This document shows positions 30,919 to 41,610 of a stretch of DNA of 64,000 bases, piece after piece. The stretch is from Diaporthe sp. PMI_573 (taxonomy: Eukaryota; Ascomycota; Sordariomycetes; Diaporthales; Diaporthaceae), in assembly GCA_021399435.1 (NCBI GenBank), contig JAJTUP010000085.1, forward strand, positions 1 through 64,000, written 5' to 3'. Under the pieces are notes generated by a model. It made no database searches. It was not told the DNA's origin and worked only from the letters and a program-made list of their open reading frames with translations. Positions within the stretch are counted from its first letter, which is position 1; every line of letters begins with the position of its first letter. Made by a program: the position numbers and the translations under genes.

Positions 30919-33900
30919 ATGGCTGATCGGGATCGTGGTAGAGGACGAGGACGTGGTGACGGCGCTGGTCGTGGCGATAGAGCTGCTCGCGGCGGTCCTA
31001 GCCGAGGAGGCGCCTTCCCACCCAGTCGTGGAGGAGGCGATCGTGGCCGCGGTGGATACCGGGGCGGTGGCGACCGTGGCGGAGGAGATCGTGGTGGTCC
31101 ATACCGTGGAGGCGGCGATCGCGGTGGGTACCGTGGAGGTGGCGATAGGGGCCGAGGTGGCGGACCGAGGTGGCCGCGGCGGACGCCCACCTGCGCAGGT
31201 CTACACACCTCCCGTCGGAGGAGCTCACGTCCCCGATGCCCAGGTGTGGGCCGTCGAAGATGCTCGTCAGAAGGCCCGTAAGTCGCCCGAATTCGCAATG
31301 AGATCGCTGAGCCTCGACGGCTCTGGCGTGTTGCCAGCCCGACCTAGCTACGGCACCGAGGGACAGCCCATCACCGTCTATGCCAATTATGTCCAGCTGG
31401 TCCCCCCATCTGACCTGACGCTGTATTCCTACGATGCCTCCGAGATCAAACCCGACGTCGTTGGAAAGAAGCGCACACAGATCATCCGTCTTTTGATCAA
31501 CGAGTCGTCAGAGCTGGCAAGTTACCGAGGGGACGTGGTTACCGACTTCAAGTCTACGCTGGTATCCCGGAAGCAACTGGACTTGGGAGTTAGCGCAAAG
31601 GTCATTGTGGTGACGTACAAGGCTGAAGGGGAGGACGACCCCAAGGAGCGCGCCCCACAGTACAAGATCGCGGTCAAGTACACCAAGACATTGACTGTTG
31701 GCGATTTGATGTCCTTTCTCACATCGACAAATCCATCGGTCCAGTACGACAGCAAGCTAGAGATGATACAGGGTCTGAACATCTTCCTGAAGCACTGGGC
31801 CAAGTCAAACAACAGCGTGGCAACTATTGGATCCAGCAAGACGTTTTCCATGACTGGCAATGCTGATAAGCTCGACATCGGAAGGGGCCTCACTGCTCTT
31901 CGCGGTTTCTTTACCAGTGTTCGAGCTGCGACTAATCACATCCTTGTCAACGTCAATGTCAGTCATGGCGCATTCTACAACGAGGGAAAGCTAACGGACT
32001 TAATGAACGCGTACAATCCGCGTCCTGATACCAGTGGATGGCGTTCCCTAGAAAAGTTCCTCAAACGTGTTCGTGTCCGAGCCACACACCTCAAGGAAAA
32101 GAAGAACAAGAAGGGAGAAGCCATCCACCGACCCAAGACTATCTGTGGTTTGGCTAAGAAGTCCGATGGCCAGGGACCCAACCGGCCCAGGGTCAAAGAG
32201 TTCGCCGCCGGATCGAAGCACGTCGAGTTCTGGCTTGAAGACAGGTCCACAGCAGCAGCCGCCTCGTCCACCGTTCCGGGCGCCGAGCCGTCTCAAGCCC
32301 CGTCCAAGAAGAAGGGCAAGGGCAAAGGTGCAAAGACCAAAGTGGAGGCACCTGCAGCAGCCGGACCGCAGCCAGCATCTGCTGGCACTGGCCGCTATGT
32401 CAGTGTCTACGATCATTTCAAAAGCACGTACAACATCACGTGTTCAGATGATTATCCTGTAATCAATGTCGGCACGGACAAGAATCCCTCGTACTTGCCC
32501 GCTGAGGTTTGCGTTGTCCTTCCTGGCCAGAGTGCCATGGCGAAGCTCAGTGGCGACCAGACCAGAAACATGATCAAGTTTGCTGTGCGCGGGCCCTGGC
32601 TCAACGCCATGTCTATCGTGAATGATGGCCTTCTCACAGGCGTTATGTCAACTGAAACCAATCCTCTTTTGGTAAGCCCTCGTATCTTGCGCAAAATTTC
32701 TCTGCACATTGTCCAATGATGCTGGATCGGATGCATAGCTAACCAACCGTTGCCAGGCACAATTCGGCATCAAGGCTGACCAAAACTTAATTACCGTTCC
32801 AGCTCGCGTGCTGCAAGAGCCCAAGGTGTTCTACAAGAATAACAAAGCTGTCAATGTCGCCTTCGGCAGCTGGAATATGGAGAGCGTCATGTTCAACAAA
32901 CCGGGCAACCTGAAGACGTGGTCCTGGGTGGCTATCCGAGACTGGAAGCGGTCTCACTACACATACGACGACCTCAATGCTACCGTCGGAAAGTTCTCTG
33001 CGTCACTGGTTAAGAATGGAGTGACGGTGCAACAAAAAGCACTTACTGGCCGGGAAATTAACTTGAACACCACCAGCGACCCGGCCTTGGATAATCTGTT
33101 CGCGGAAGCTTCGAATAAGCTGGACCTTCTCTTGGTTGTCCTCCCTGGTAGGGATAAGAGTGACAACACTGAGCTGTACAGCTATATCAAGACGCTGGGC
33201 GACACGAAGTATGGCATCCATACCATTTGCGTAGTGGGATCCAAGTTCACTGGTGAGAGAGGACAGGACCAGTACTTTGCCAACGTTGCCCTCAAGTTCA
33301 ACCTCAAGCTCGGAGGCAATAACCAGATGGTCGAGCCCTCGCGCCTGTCCTTCCTCAACGAGGACAAGACCATGGTGGTTGGAATCGACGTGACTCATCC
33401 ATCTCCTGGCTCTTCATCCAATGCACCATCTGTCGCCGGATTGGTGGCATCTACGGACAAGCACCTCAGTCAATGGCCCGGCAGCCTTAGCATCCAAAGT
33501 GAGGCTCGTCAGGAGATGGTTTCCAACCTCACTTCCATGCTGAAAACCGCTCTTGGCAACTGGACAAGACTAGGGAAGCACGCGGGCCTGCCGGAAAATA
33601 TCCTCGTTTACCGCGACGGTGTGTCGGAGGGCCAGTACCAGACCGTCTATGACGAAGAGATTCCACGTCTGCGCGAGGCGTTCAAAGAGATGTACCCGGC
33701 GGATTTGACTAAGAGAAATCTACCGCGACTGACAGTTATCGTCGTCGGTAAGCGCCACCACACCCGCTTCTACGCAAGCCAGGCCAAAGACATGGACCGT
33801 GGCGGCAACTGCAAGCCGGGTACGGTCGTCGACCGCGGTGTCACAGAGGAAGGGATGTGGGACTTCTTCCTGCAGTCGCATGCGGTAATCCAGGGCACCG

Positions 33901-34232
33901 GCCGGCCGGCGCACTACGTCGTGGTGCTGGACGAGATCTTCCGAGACCGGGCAAAGAAGCTGAAGTCGGCCAAGCCGCAGGACTCCCCCGCCAACGAGCT
34001 CGAGAGGATCACCCAGGCCCTTTGCTACTCGTACTCTCGCGCCACCAAGGCTGTCAGTATCTGCACGCCCGCCTACCACGCCGACATCCTGTGCGAGCGT
34101 GCGCGACGGTACATGGCGGACCTGTTCGAGGGGAGCTCGGACGACGCGAGTAGTGTTGCTGGGGCCGCGAGCGCTGCCGCTGCTACTGTGACAGTCCATG
34201 AGAAGTTGAGGGACACGATGTTCTATATCTAA
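30919..34232 (+). CDS. qde-2-like: Argonaute (QDE-2-like), 2 exons, apparent frameshift in RGG tract
   Basis: Argonaute binds small RNAs and cleaves matching transcripts in the quelling/RNAi pathway. Start ATG 30919 opens an Arg-Gly-rich tract (MADRDRGRGRGRG...) typical of the family N-terminus. Near 31160 the frame must shift by one base to continue as DRGGRGGRPPAQVYTPP into the N domain. The PAZ domain includes YVSVYDHF...YPVINVG...YLPAEVC and is preceded by a Lys-rich insert. An 85-bp intron (32672-32756; GTAAGC, GCTAACC, CCAG) joins NPLL-AQFGIKADQN. The PIWI domain keeps all four slicer residues: Asp in VGIDVTHPSPG, Glu in QSEARQEM, Asp in YRDGVSEGQ, His in GRPAHYVVV. The protein ends MFYI, the usual Argonaute C-terminus type. 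Length would be about 1,075 aa. The frameshift may be real or a sequencing error in GC-rich repeats. Confidence 0.9.
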
Positions 34233-34753
34233 TTTGGATATGTGCCAAATTTGTTGGAGCTTAGATCGCTGCACAGCTGGCTGGATATTGCCAGACACTT
34301 CAGTCGGAACGCTCGCTGGGCTGAAGACGGATCTAGCAATGTGATTGGTCCGAAGTCCTGCTGATATGAATCATTCAGTTCTACTCAACATCGCTGGTGA
34401 ATTAGAAAGCTATACAGCGTACAGGCTCGCCACTCTATTCATCATCTACTCAGTTTCTGTTATAATGTGCAGTATCTGCTTGGATATTAGATGGTCACCC
34501 ACATTCTCGTGCTAAACTGACCACCCGGGAAAACCTAAGCGCCGTGCCTTTAGCGGTGGAACTCCCTCTCATAAACCTCGTGCACTATACCTATCAACCA
34601 GACTGAGGGTGCATGAAACTATTCTCCAGATCATAGAACCTGCACGACGACATGAGTGCGAACTCAACTAACGGAATCAATTCATTGGTCGGGACTGGAT
34701 GTCGCAAGTATCCGTGCTAAAAAAAAATTAGCCACATCCGCATTACGATTATT
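34233..34753. other. convergent intergenic region, no gene
   Basis: The 3' ends of Argonaute and the pseudokinase gene face each other here. No ORF, tRNA or repeat is recognised. Confidence 0.4.
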
Positions 34754-35698
34754 CTAGGGCCTGTGACTAGCCTCAACCAGCTTTTGAAAGGGGGCGCTGA
34801 GAGTGAGACTCAGAAAATCAATTGCTTCCGCCGACCAATTTCCAGGGTACTTCAGCCGAAGCGGGCCCTCTCTCGAGTTGTCGCCTACTGCACCGATCTC
34901 TGCCTTCTCGCCCATCAGCCCACACATGACTCTGCCCAAAGCTCTCGCATCAGCTTGCTGGGTTTCTGCCGTGGCTGGCGAGCACCCCTCACAATGAGCT
35001 GCAGGCAGATATAAGCGTGGTTAACGATGAGTCTTGTCCTGATTGGTGTAGCACTCACCAATTTTGACCAACCCTTTAGTGGTCAGAAGGATATTCGCAC
35101 TGGTAATTGATCCATGAGACAGGCTGTGAGATGCGAGATAGCATAGGCCATTTAGGACCTGGCTCACGATAGCGGCGAGCTGGACCTCGTCGGGCCGGAC
35201 CAGAACGAGGTCGTCCAAACCGATGGCTGCATACTCGCTGACAACGTAGCTCGAGTCCTCGTGCATGAATACCTCCACGGGCAGGAGAAGATTTTCGTGC
35301 TTCAGACTCCGAAGTATTTCAATTTTCCCCCTCCGGCTTAGACCGGAAACACTGTGCATTGAAAACAACCTGTCCGTAGCGGGGATCTTGCAGACGATGG
35401 CAACTTGACCGCCGAGTTCCAGCCCAAAAGCGGTTTTATAGTGCTTCCACGGTGACCCATCGATAACAGGTGCGGGTTGGTCGCTATCTTGATCTGCATG
35501 ATTGATAGGCAGATTGATCCGAGGTATGCGAGTGTTTCTCATTAGTTTGGGGACCCGTCTTGGAGCTGCGGAGACCTGACCATCAGCTTCGGACATAGAA
35601 GTTGAGCGCGTAGTGGTGGCCCATTGGCTGCTACCAGGAAATACAGTCTCGCGTTTCGACATGATGAGAACGGTGTTTGCCTCTGGATTGAGTAACAT
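34754..35698 (-). CDS. protein-kinase-like protein, probable pseudokinase, 2 exons
   Basis: Exon 1 is 35698-35059 and exon 2 is 34998-34754. The 60-bp intron (GTGAGT...CTGCAG) joins VKIG-AHCEGC in phase and gives 294 aa. Kinase landmarks: an N-lobe with AIVCKIP, LRSLKHENLLLPVEVF, a hinge-like SYVVSEYAAIGLDDLV, a C-lobe helix VLNGLCYLASHSLSHG and the catalytic-loop position SHGSITSANILL. The loop has HGS in place of HRD, though Asn is kept. The DFG position reads KIG. Both catalytic Asp residues are therefore missing, and phosphotransfer is unlikely. The C-lobe is compact (ALGRVMCGLM ... WSAEAIDFLSLTLSAPFQKL). A role as scaffold or decoy, or a decayed kinase, are both possible. Confidence 0.65.
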
Positions 35699-36759
35699 GT
35701 TGCCGAGGGGTACGCTTCTATTAAAGCCTGACTGACATGGCCGAAACTTGTCCTTCCTAGACCGAGTCCAGGACCATCAGAGCCAGTTGGCCTAAAACAG
35801 GGAACGCAAGTATCGAATTGCGGCGGATGGGTCATGATCACCTTTAGTGAAAGCAGAAATGTTAAGAAGTCTATATACGAGGATGGCAATAGTGCTGTCG
35901 GCTATATTTTATGCTCCCTGAGGCACGGCGACCAGCCCTTGGTACTCTGTACCAAATGCTCTAAATGCGCATGCACCTGCTGCATGGTAGCCTACCCCCA
36001 CGCTACTGCCGCCATCCGCGATCCTAAAATTGACCTCGCAACGCACCACTCTTCAGCGCTTGAACGTTCCCTCCACCAAGGTCCAACTCTCATATCATCC
36101 CCTATGATTCATCATGCATTTCCGCATCTCATTACTAGATTCCCGCAGCGCAGAGTCGAATGCTCCCAGGGCCTCATGACAACGGGATGTGGTGCAGAGA
36201 CGTTAGCTTCTAAGTGTGAATACGTCTTTTGCGTTCTGGTTACCTTTACAGTTTCCACGGCGCATCCCTACGAAATTAGGAACGAGCGACACAGATACGA
36301 ATGCGAGTCGAAGCATGGACAGCAAATCGGGAAGGCAATCATTAGTGCGGAAGTCATGGAGCAGGAACTTCCAACCAAACATCTATTCGGTATCTGCCGT
36401 AGGATATTACCGACATTCTTGACCGGAACTTATCTTTTTCTTTTGAGTTGTTTGGTTTTCAAGAAATGATTAGAGCTTGTATACCAATGGAAAGAATGCG
36501 TCCTCCTGAAGGAGCATCAGCCTCCCTCGATGTTGATCGGCAGGAGTCCACAACCGCAGAAGAACGACCATGTTAACTCGGGAACGATGTTATTAGATAT
36601 CATTCACAATGCCCACTACCAGGCCCCACTGTCACCCACACCTAGAGGACTGAACAATGAACTAGGGCTTCAATCCCCCAAGATTACCATTATGTGTCAT
36701 CCTAAATGTGATTGGGTAAGCCAAGACCAGGGCAAGGCGCCGAACCTGTGTGGCCCAAC
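35699..36759. other. intergenic, no supported gene
   Basis: A 211-codon frame at 35834-36469 (+) exists, but it shows no family resemblance and has unusual composition (Cys/His clusters), so I do not call it. The right edge ends with the 8-bp target site GGCCCAAC of hAT-2 (36752-36759). Confidence 0.4.
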
Positions 36760-39700
36760 CAGAGACCCAAACAACTCAACGTAATCAACGAGTTGATCAA
36801 CGAGTTGATCAACGGCCAACTCAACCAACTCAATGGAGGACTTTATTAGTAAGCTGCCCAACTCAATATTACCTTGAAATTGGTGGATCTCGTTGATTTC
36901 GTGGATATGAAGTGGGTCTACTAGCCACTGTTAGTGACTGTAACTGCGGACTGGTATAAATCCTAACAGCGACCCCGTAACTAAGGCTATGTGTGGCTTG
37001 TACGTATGGCAGATCACCTAATTTCCCTGGCCGCCACCTCCTTTTAGCCTCTGTTCTGCCCTCAATTCTGCTTCTAACTGCCACATCGATTTCAACAGCT
37101 ACACAAATTACATTGCGTAACTAGCTCACGATGAGTATTTTATCAGATTCTGACGCCATCACTGCTGTTGACGATAATGGAAATTTTAGGTCATCTCTAG
37201 CGCCTTCTACAGCTTTCACGCCATTCTCGCCAGCTCGACGTTCTAAGTCTACCTCGCCAGATTCTACTACCAAAGAGCGGCAATATGAAGAATCTCTTTG
37301 GCGCCGTTTCCCGGCTTCACCTGGTCTCAAAGGGTTAGAGATACTAATTCCTGGGCCTAGGAGTATGGGTATGATATCCAGAAAGGCAACAACAGGAAGT
37401 TGGTTTGCAAAATTTGCATCCATAAGAATACTCTTAAGCCAAAGACCTTTACATCAACAGGCATCCAAAATACCCTAAACTACCTCTATGATGATCATAG
37501 GATTTGTGTGCCTGAAGGGAAGACAAAATCAGCCTTGCAGCTAAGAGTAGAGGGCCGGAATGCCAAGGGACAGTCAACCATCGCCGAGTTGATGAAACTT
37601 GATACCAATAAGCCTAGAGAACAGGCAATTGCGAATGGCTTCATCAAGAACTTCGACAAGAAGCAGTTCCAACGACTTCTAATGGAATGGATCGTGGAGG
37701 CCACCCTCTCGTTCGAAACGGCAGAACACGACAAGCTCAGGAAGATTTTCGCATATCTGAACCCTTGCGTGAAGCTCTGTGACGCCAATCTTTCCGCAAC
37801 ATCTATTCGCAGGAAAATCGTGGCATCATACGAACAGCACAAGACGAAGGTTATGGAGGTCCTCCAGAGCTCTCACGGCCTAATTCACGTCTCTTTTGAT
37901 GGCTGGAGGTCCGGAAATCGGCACGCGTTATATGGGATTATGTGCTTCTTCCAAGACGAGAAAAACAAGCCCCGCAAAATCGTCCTTGGAGTACCCGAGG
38001 TCTCTACTCGCCATTCTGGCACAAATATTGCAGCAGAAGTCCTCGAGATTATCGATTCATATATTATAAAGAATAAGATCGGGTATTTCACGCTTGATAA
38101 CGCCGAAAACAACGACTCAGCAATGGCTGTGATCGGAGGAGAGTTGGGCTTCGATGGACGCAAGCGCAGAGGTCGATGCTTTGGCCACATACTCAACCTC
38201 TCTGCCAAGGCATTGCTTTTTGGTTCCAATCCAGAGGCTGTTGAGAATCAGCTTTCCGGCGCAGCAGCGTTATCTGAAACTGAACACGATCTTTGGAGGA
38301 GGAGAGGGCCAGTCGGGAAGCTCCACAACCTCGTTGTTGACATCGACAGATCTGATGTGCTGAGTTACCTTCTTCGAGGTGTTCAGCAGGCTGATATGGA
38401 CCAATCTATCGATCCGAGAGTTCGAGCGAGGAAGCCTCTGAACATCGTCGTCGATAACGATACCAGATGGCTGTCCCAGCTCTATATGATCCGCCGCGCG
38501 ATAAAACTCCGTCCTTACCTCGATGTGATGATTCTTAAACACAAACAAGCTTGGGAGCAGGACAATAGGTCGAAAAAGACGGGCCTGATGAGGAGGTCGG
38601 CTGTTCAACCGCGAATTTGCCTATCCGAAAACCAGCTTTCAGACAAGGACTGGGACGTCCTCGAACACCTCGCTACGATTCTTGGATTCTACGAGGTCAC
38701 CGTCAAAACCCTTGAGGGAGACGGTATTCAACGCAAACGGAAGAGAGGGTGGGTCGGCTCGTACGGAAATATCTGGTATGTCATCCAAGGCTTCGAATTC
38801 CTAATGGCAAAACTGGAGGAGTACAAGGCAGTCGCGGCGGATTATCCTGATCCCGAACACTTCAGGATCAACATCAACCTAGGGTGGCAGAAGCTCAACA
38901 AATATTACACAATTCTCGACGAGGCACCAATATATTACGTGGCGTTGGCTCTCCACCCTGCGTATCGATGGGGTTGGTTCGAAGAACACTGGGGAAACAT
39001 CCGGATTGGATCGCAACTGCGAAAGAGATGGTTCAGGAGCTATGGGAGACCGATTATCGCAACCTCGAGGTGGTATTGAGCCCGGGAAATGAACCCGTTG
39101 CTAAACGGCGAAGGAAGTACCAAAATGCCTTCGAGTAATACTGCGAACAGTCACGATACAAGCCATCAAGCCGGTTATCGACGCCTATGACTACGCCAGC
39201 GAGGATGAGGTCTTCTGCGACTCCTGAGCCCTTGAGGGACGAGTACGAGGCGTGGCAACAAAGCTGGGTTCCAACAGACACCCATATTCGAGACCCCAGC
39301 GCATATTGGCAGGATAACCGAGCTCAGTATCCCCGCCTCTCTCGAATGGCTCTTGATTTCCTCACGATCCAGCCGATGTCAGCCGAGTGCGAGAGGCTCT
39401 TTTCTGCCGCAGGTCGATTGGTGACTCCCTTGCGCAGCCGCCTCGAAGTCGATATAATCGGGATGTGTCTAGTGCTGCGTTCGTGGCTACAAGCCAAGAT
39501 AATCGACGACCTGGATCCTCTGTTCGTTCCCACGCAAATCGAGGTCGAGAGCAGCGCCAGAAGCGAGGCAGGCGCAAGAGAGTCAATGGCGTCATTTCTC
39601 GGCCGAGCGTGAGAGCTGGCAGAAGAGGAGAATGGGTGGGAATAACTGGTGGAGCATGTCGCGAATATCTCATCAACTAGGCCAACTATGACAGGACAAG

Positions 39701-39981
39701 AGCACGAACGAGGTCGAGTGTGACTTGGGTAAAATGATTGTTTACGAGTAAAGAAAGAGAGGCCTAAGGAAAACTCCGACTTAAGCTATTTACACAATAT
39801 TCATAAAGTGAGACTATTCATAAAGTATGAAAGTCACATGATCGTTCCCTCACACCAACTCAACGTCAATCCATTCAACGAAAGCTTTCAGTTGATCAAC
39901 TCAGCGAGAGGTCGGCGATTACTAAGCCAATTCACTCAATATAGGTCGTCCGTTGAGTTGGTTGAGTTGTTTGGGTCTCTG
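36760..39981. mobile_element. hAT transposon with perfect 8-bp target duplication (element hAT-2)
   Basis: The ends are inverted CAGAGACCCAAACAACTC at 36760 and its complement ending 39981. Directly outside lie identical octamers GGCCCAAC (36752-36759 and 39982-39989), the expected hAT target duplication. Subterminal repeats of ACTCAAC/GTTGATCAAC are clustered at both ends (about 36770-36830 and 39845-39970). The interior is a plus-strand transposase. Length is 3222 bp. It is unrelated at the ends to hAT-1. Confidence 0.92.
37131..39612 (+). pseudogene. hAT transposase, mostly readable, broken in at least two places
   Basis: The N-terminal Ser/Thr-rich stretch (from ATG 37131) is followed by a zinc-finger-like piece (KLVCKICIHKN ... 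LNYLYDDH) in another frame from about 37350. A short intron ending CCTAG at 37350 or a frameshift plus a Trp-to-stop change (SWA*EYGYDI) could link them. The long core (37400-39000) includes VSFDGWRSGNRHALYGI, YFTLDNAENNDSAM and CFGHILNLSAKAL, standard hAT catalytic-domain blocks. A one-base shift in a GGGG run near 38990 moves the frame to GKHPDWIATAKEMVQELWETDYR. An in-frame TAA follows at 39136, then the dimerisation domain DFLTIQPMSAECERLFSAAGRLVTP. The copy is probably inactive on its own, though its ends are mobilisable. Confidence 0.8.
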
Positions 39982-39989
39982 GGCCCAAC

Positions 39990-40883
39990 CTTCGTCCAAT
40001 CAATCTTGTCTACACCTAGGTGAACGCGCAACAGAAGAAGTTGTGCTTAGCGAAAGCCCTCCAACCAAATGGAACCTTTGCTCGTCCAGGGCGAATAACG
40101 TCATCATGATGCGCACTTTGCCCGCTCCTTAAGGTTTATGCTCTTACCAGAAAGAGCTTGCAGTTTCCACGTGCTAGCTCGGCCCCTTCATGGAAGCGTC
40201 AGCCTTTCCACTTTATCTGCCAACATACCCCTCGTTGGAGGTAGCCCATGTTCTTGACCCGGCGACATCGCGTGCCTTCCATACACGGTTCATCTCAATT
40301 GCCACTCAAATATTTAAGACAGCCGGGTTTATTCACCAATCTACGAGCCACGCCCAACTTTCTGCCTTGTTTTACGAGTGAAACAATTCTTCAAAAGTAT
40401 ACTGAAACATACCCGCTGCTGTCATCACTGACTTCGACTCACTTAACCATCCATCTCCTCAATAAACCAACAGATAACATGCTTTTTGGGCTCAACCTGC
40501 CGGTTCATTAACACGACACCCCGACACTTTCATTCTGCACATTTCTTACCTCGACAACAATTACCACGCAAATGACACCTACTTCATCGCGAGAACCAGA
40601 GCCGGCCGAAATGCATAGCAACTCAATCAACTTAAATGAAATATACTTCCAACTCCCTACAACAACAATGTCAAAACCCAGACCCAATTCACCAGGGAGG
40701 GATTTTCGAAGTTTTTGCGGCATTACAAAAATGGACCAACGCTGTCAAGTGCTGCCCGTTCTCTCCGACGCAGAGGGGTCAGTTCTATGTTCTAGAAAAG
40801 GACAAAAATGAGTGGCACCCAGCGAAAACGACTGCATACTGCCTAGCAACAACTGAAGTTGACATAAAGTCTTATGTGAAGAG
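39990..40883. other. intergenic, possible 5' exons of the next gene
   Basis: No confident gene. A frame at about 40636-40956 (FEVFAALQKWTNAVKCCPFSP...) runs toward the regulator-like C-terminal region and could be an upstream exon of it, but I could not connect them. Confidence 0.35.
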
Positions 40884-41610
40884 ATGCAGTTATGCAGTAC
40901 CCAATCCGCGAGGCCTGCCAGTCCCAGAGCCCTGTTGGCGCTCTTTTTTTGGCTAGCCATGATCATTAAGTGCCCGCTCATTATGCAGTGCTTTGAAATG
41001 TACACTACTCTTGCGCTCCTCCAGGAAGGGTGGCATCTGGAGAGGGAAGCTTTAGGGATGTCGCCTATCGAGGATGAAAGGTCTGCGTGGAACGGGGTGA
41101 TGCCAGCACCACAGATGGTACAAAACCAACTTGGTCACCTCCTAGAGCTTCGCATGGTTGAGTTGGATGCAGCAATTCTATCGACACTGCACAAAATGAT
41201 TGAGAAGAGGCGTCTTTTGGACTGGCCGACCGTCACCGTGGCCATTTTTCTCCTTTTACACGTCAGAGAATTGGATGCGGCCAGGATCATCTACTGGAAA
41301 CGCTATGAGGACACGGTATGGCAGCACCTAAGATGCCCTTTCCATTTACCTTCCCCTCGAGCTTGCTTTTGAGGATACTAACACTCTAAAGGGGCGGTTC
41401 TGGATTCACCCAATAAAGCCTAAAGCACTGATCGACGAGGAAATCTTCTCATACCAATCGCTACGATGGCATTACCATACTGTATACTCGCAGAAGCCGC
41501 TCACTTTCAACTGGGATGCACCTGCGTCGAAACTTATGTTGAATAATAACGATAAGCTTATCCGATTCATGAAAACAATACAGTCCATTGTATCACGAAT
41601 GCGTATGTAG
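40884..41610 (+). CDS. fungal regulator-like C-terminal domain, partial gene model
   Basis: From about 40950 the plus strand reads MQCFEMYTTLALLQEGWHLEREALGMSP, HLLELRMVELDAAILSTLHKMI and TVAIFLLLHVRELDAARI. A 76-bp intron (41316-41391; GTATGG, TACTAAC, TAAAG) leads to FWIHPIKPKALIDEEIFSYQSLRWHYH...FMKTIQSIVSRM, with a stop at 41610. This arrangement recalls the all-helical C-terminal part of many uncharacterised fungal proteins annotated as zinc-finger transcription factors. No Zn2Cys6 or C2H2 finger is visible upstream, so the DNA-binding part is missing, unmodelled or never existed. The branch point and splice ends are good, suggesting a real gene whose 5' end I cannot place. Confidence 0.45.

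Noticed and set aside
30731..31180. Upstream extension of the Argonaute main frame (Val/Ala/Glu-rich)
   Set aside because: It is the out-of-frame reading of the RGG tract; the ATG 30919 frame has the expected Arg-Gly composition.
35834..36469. 211-codon plus-strand frame
   Set aside because: No motif, odd composition, no splice or family support.
36752..39989. hAT-1 and hAT-2 as copies of one family
   Set aside because: Their terminal and subterminal repeats and transposase sequences differ clearly; only the superfamily is shared.
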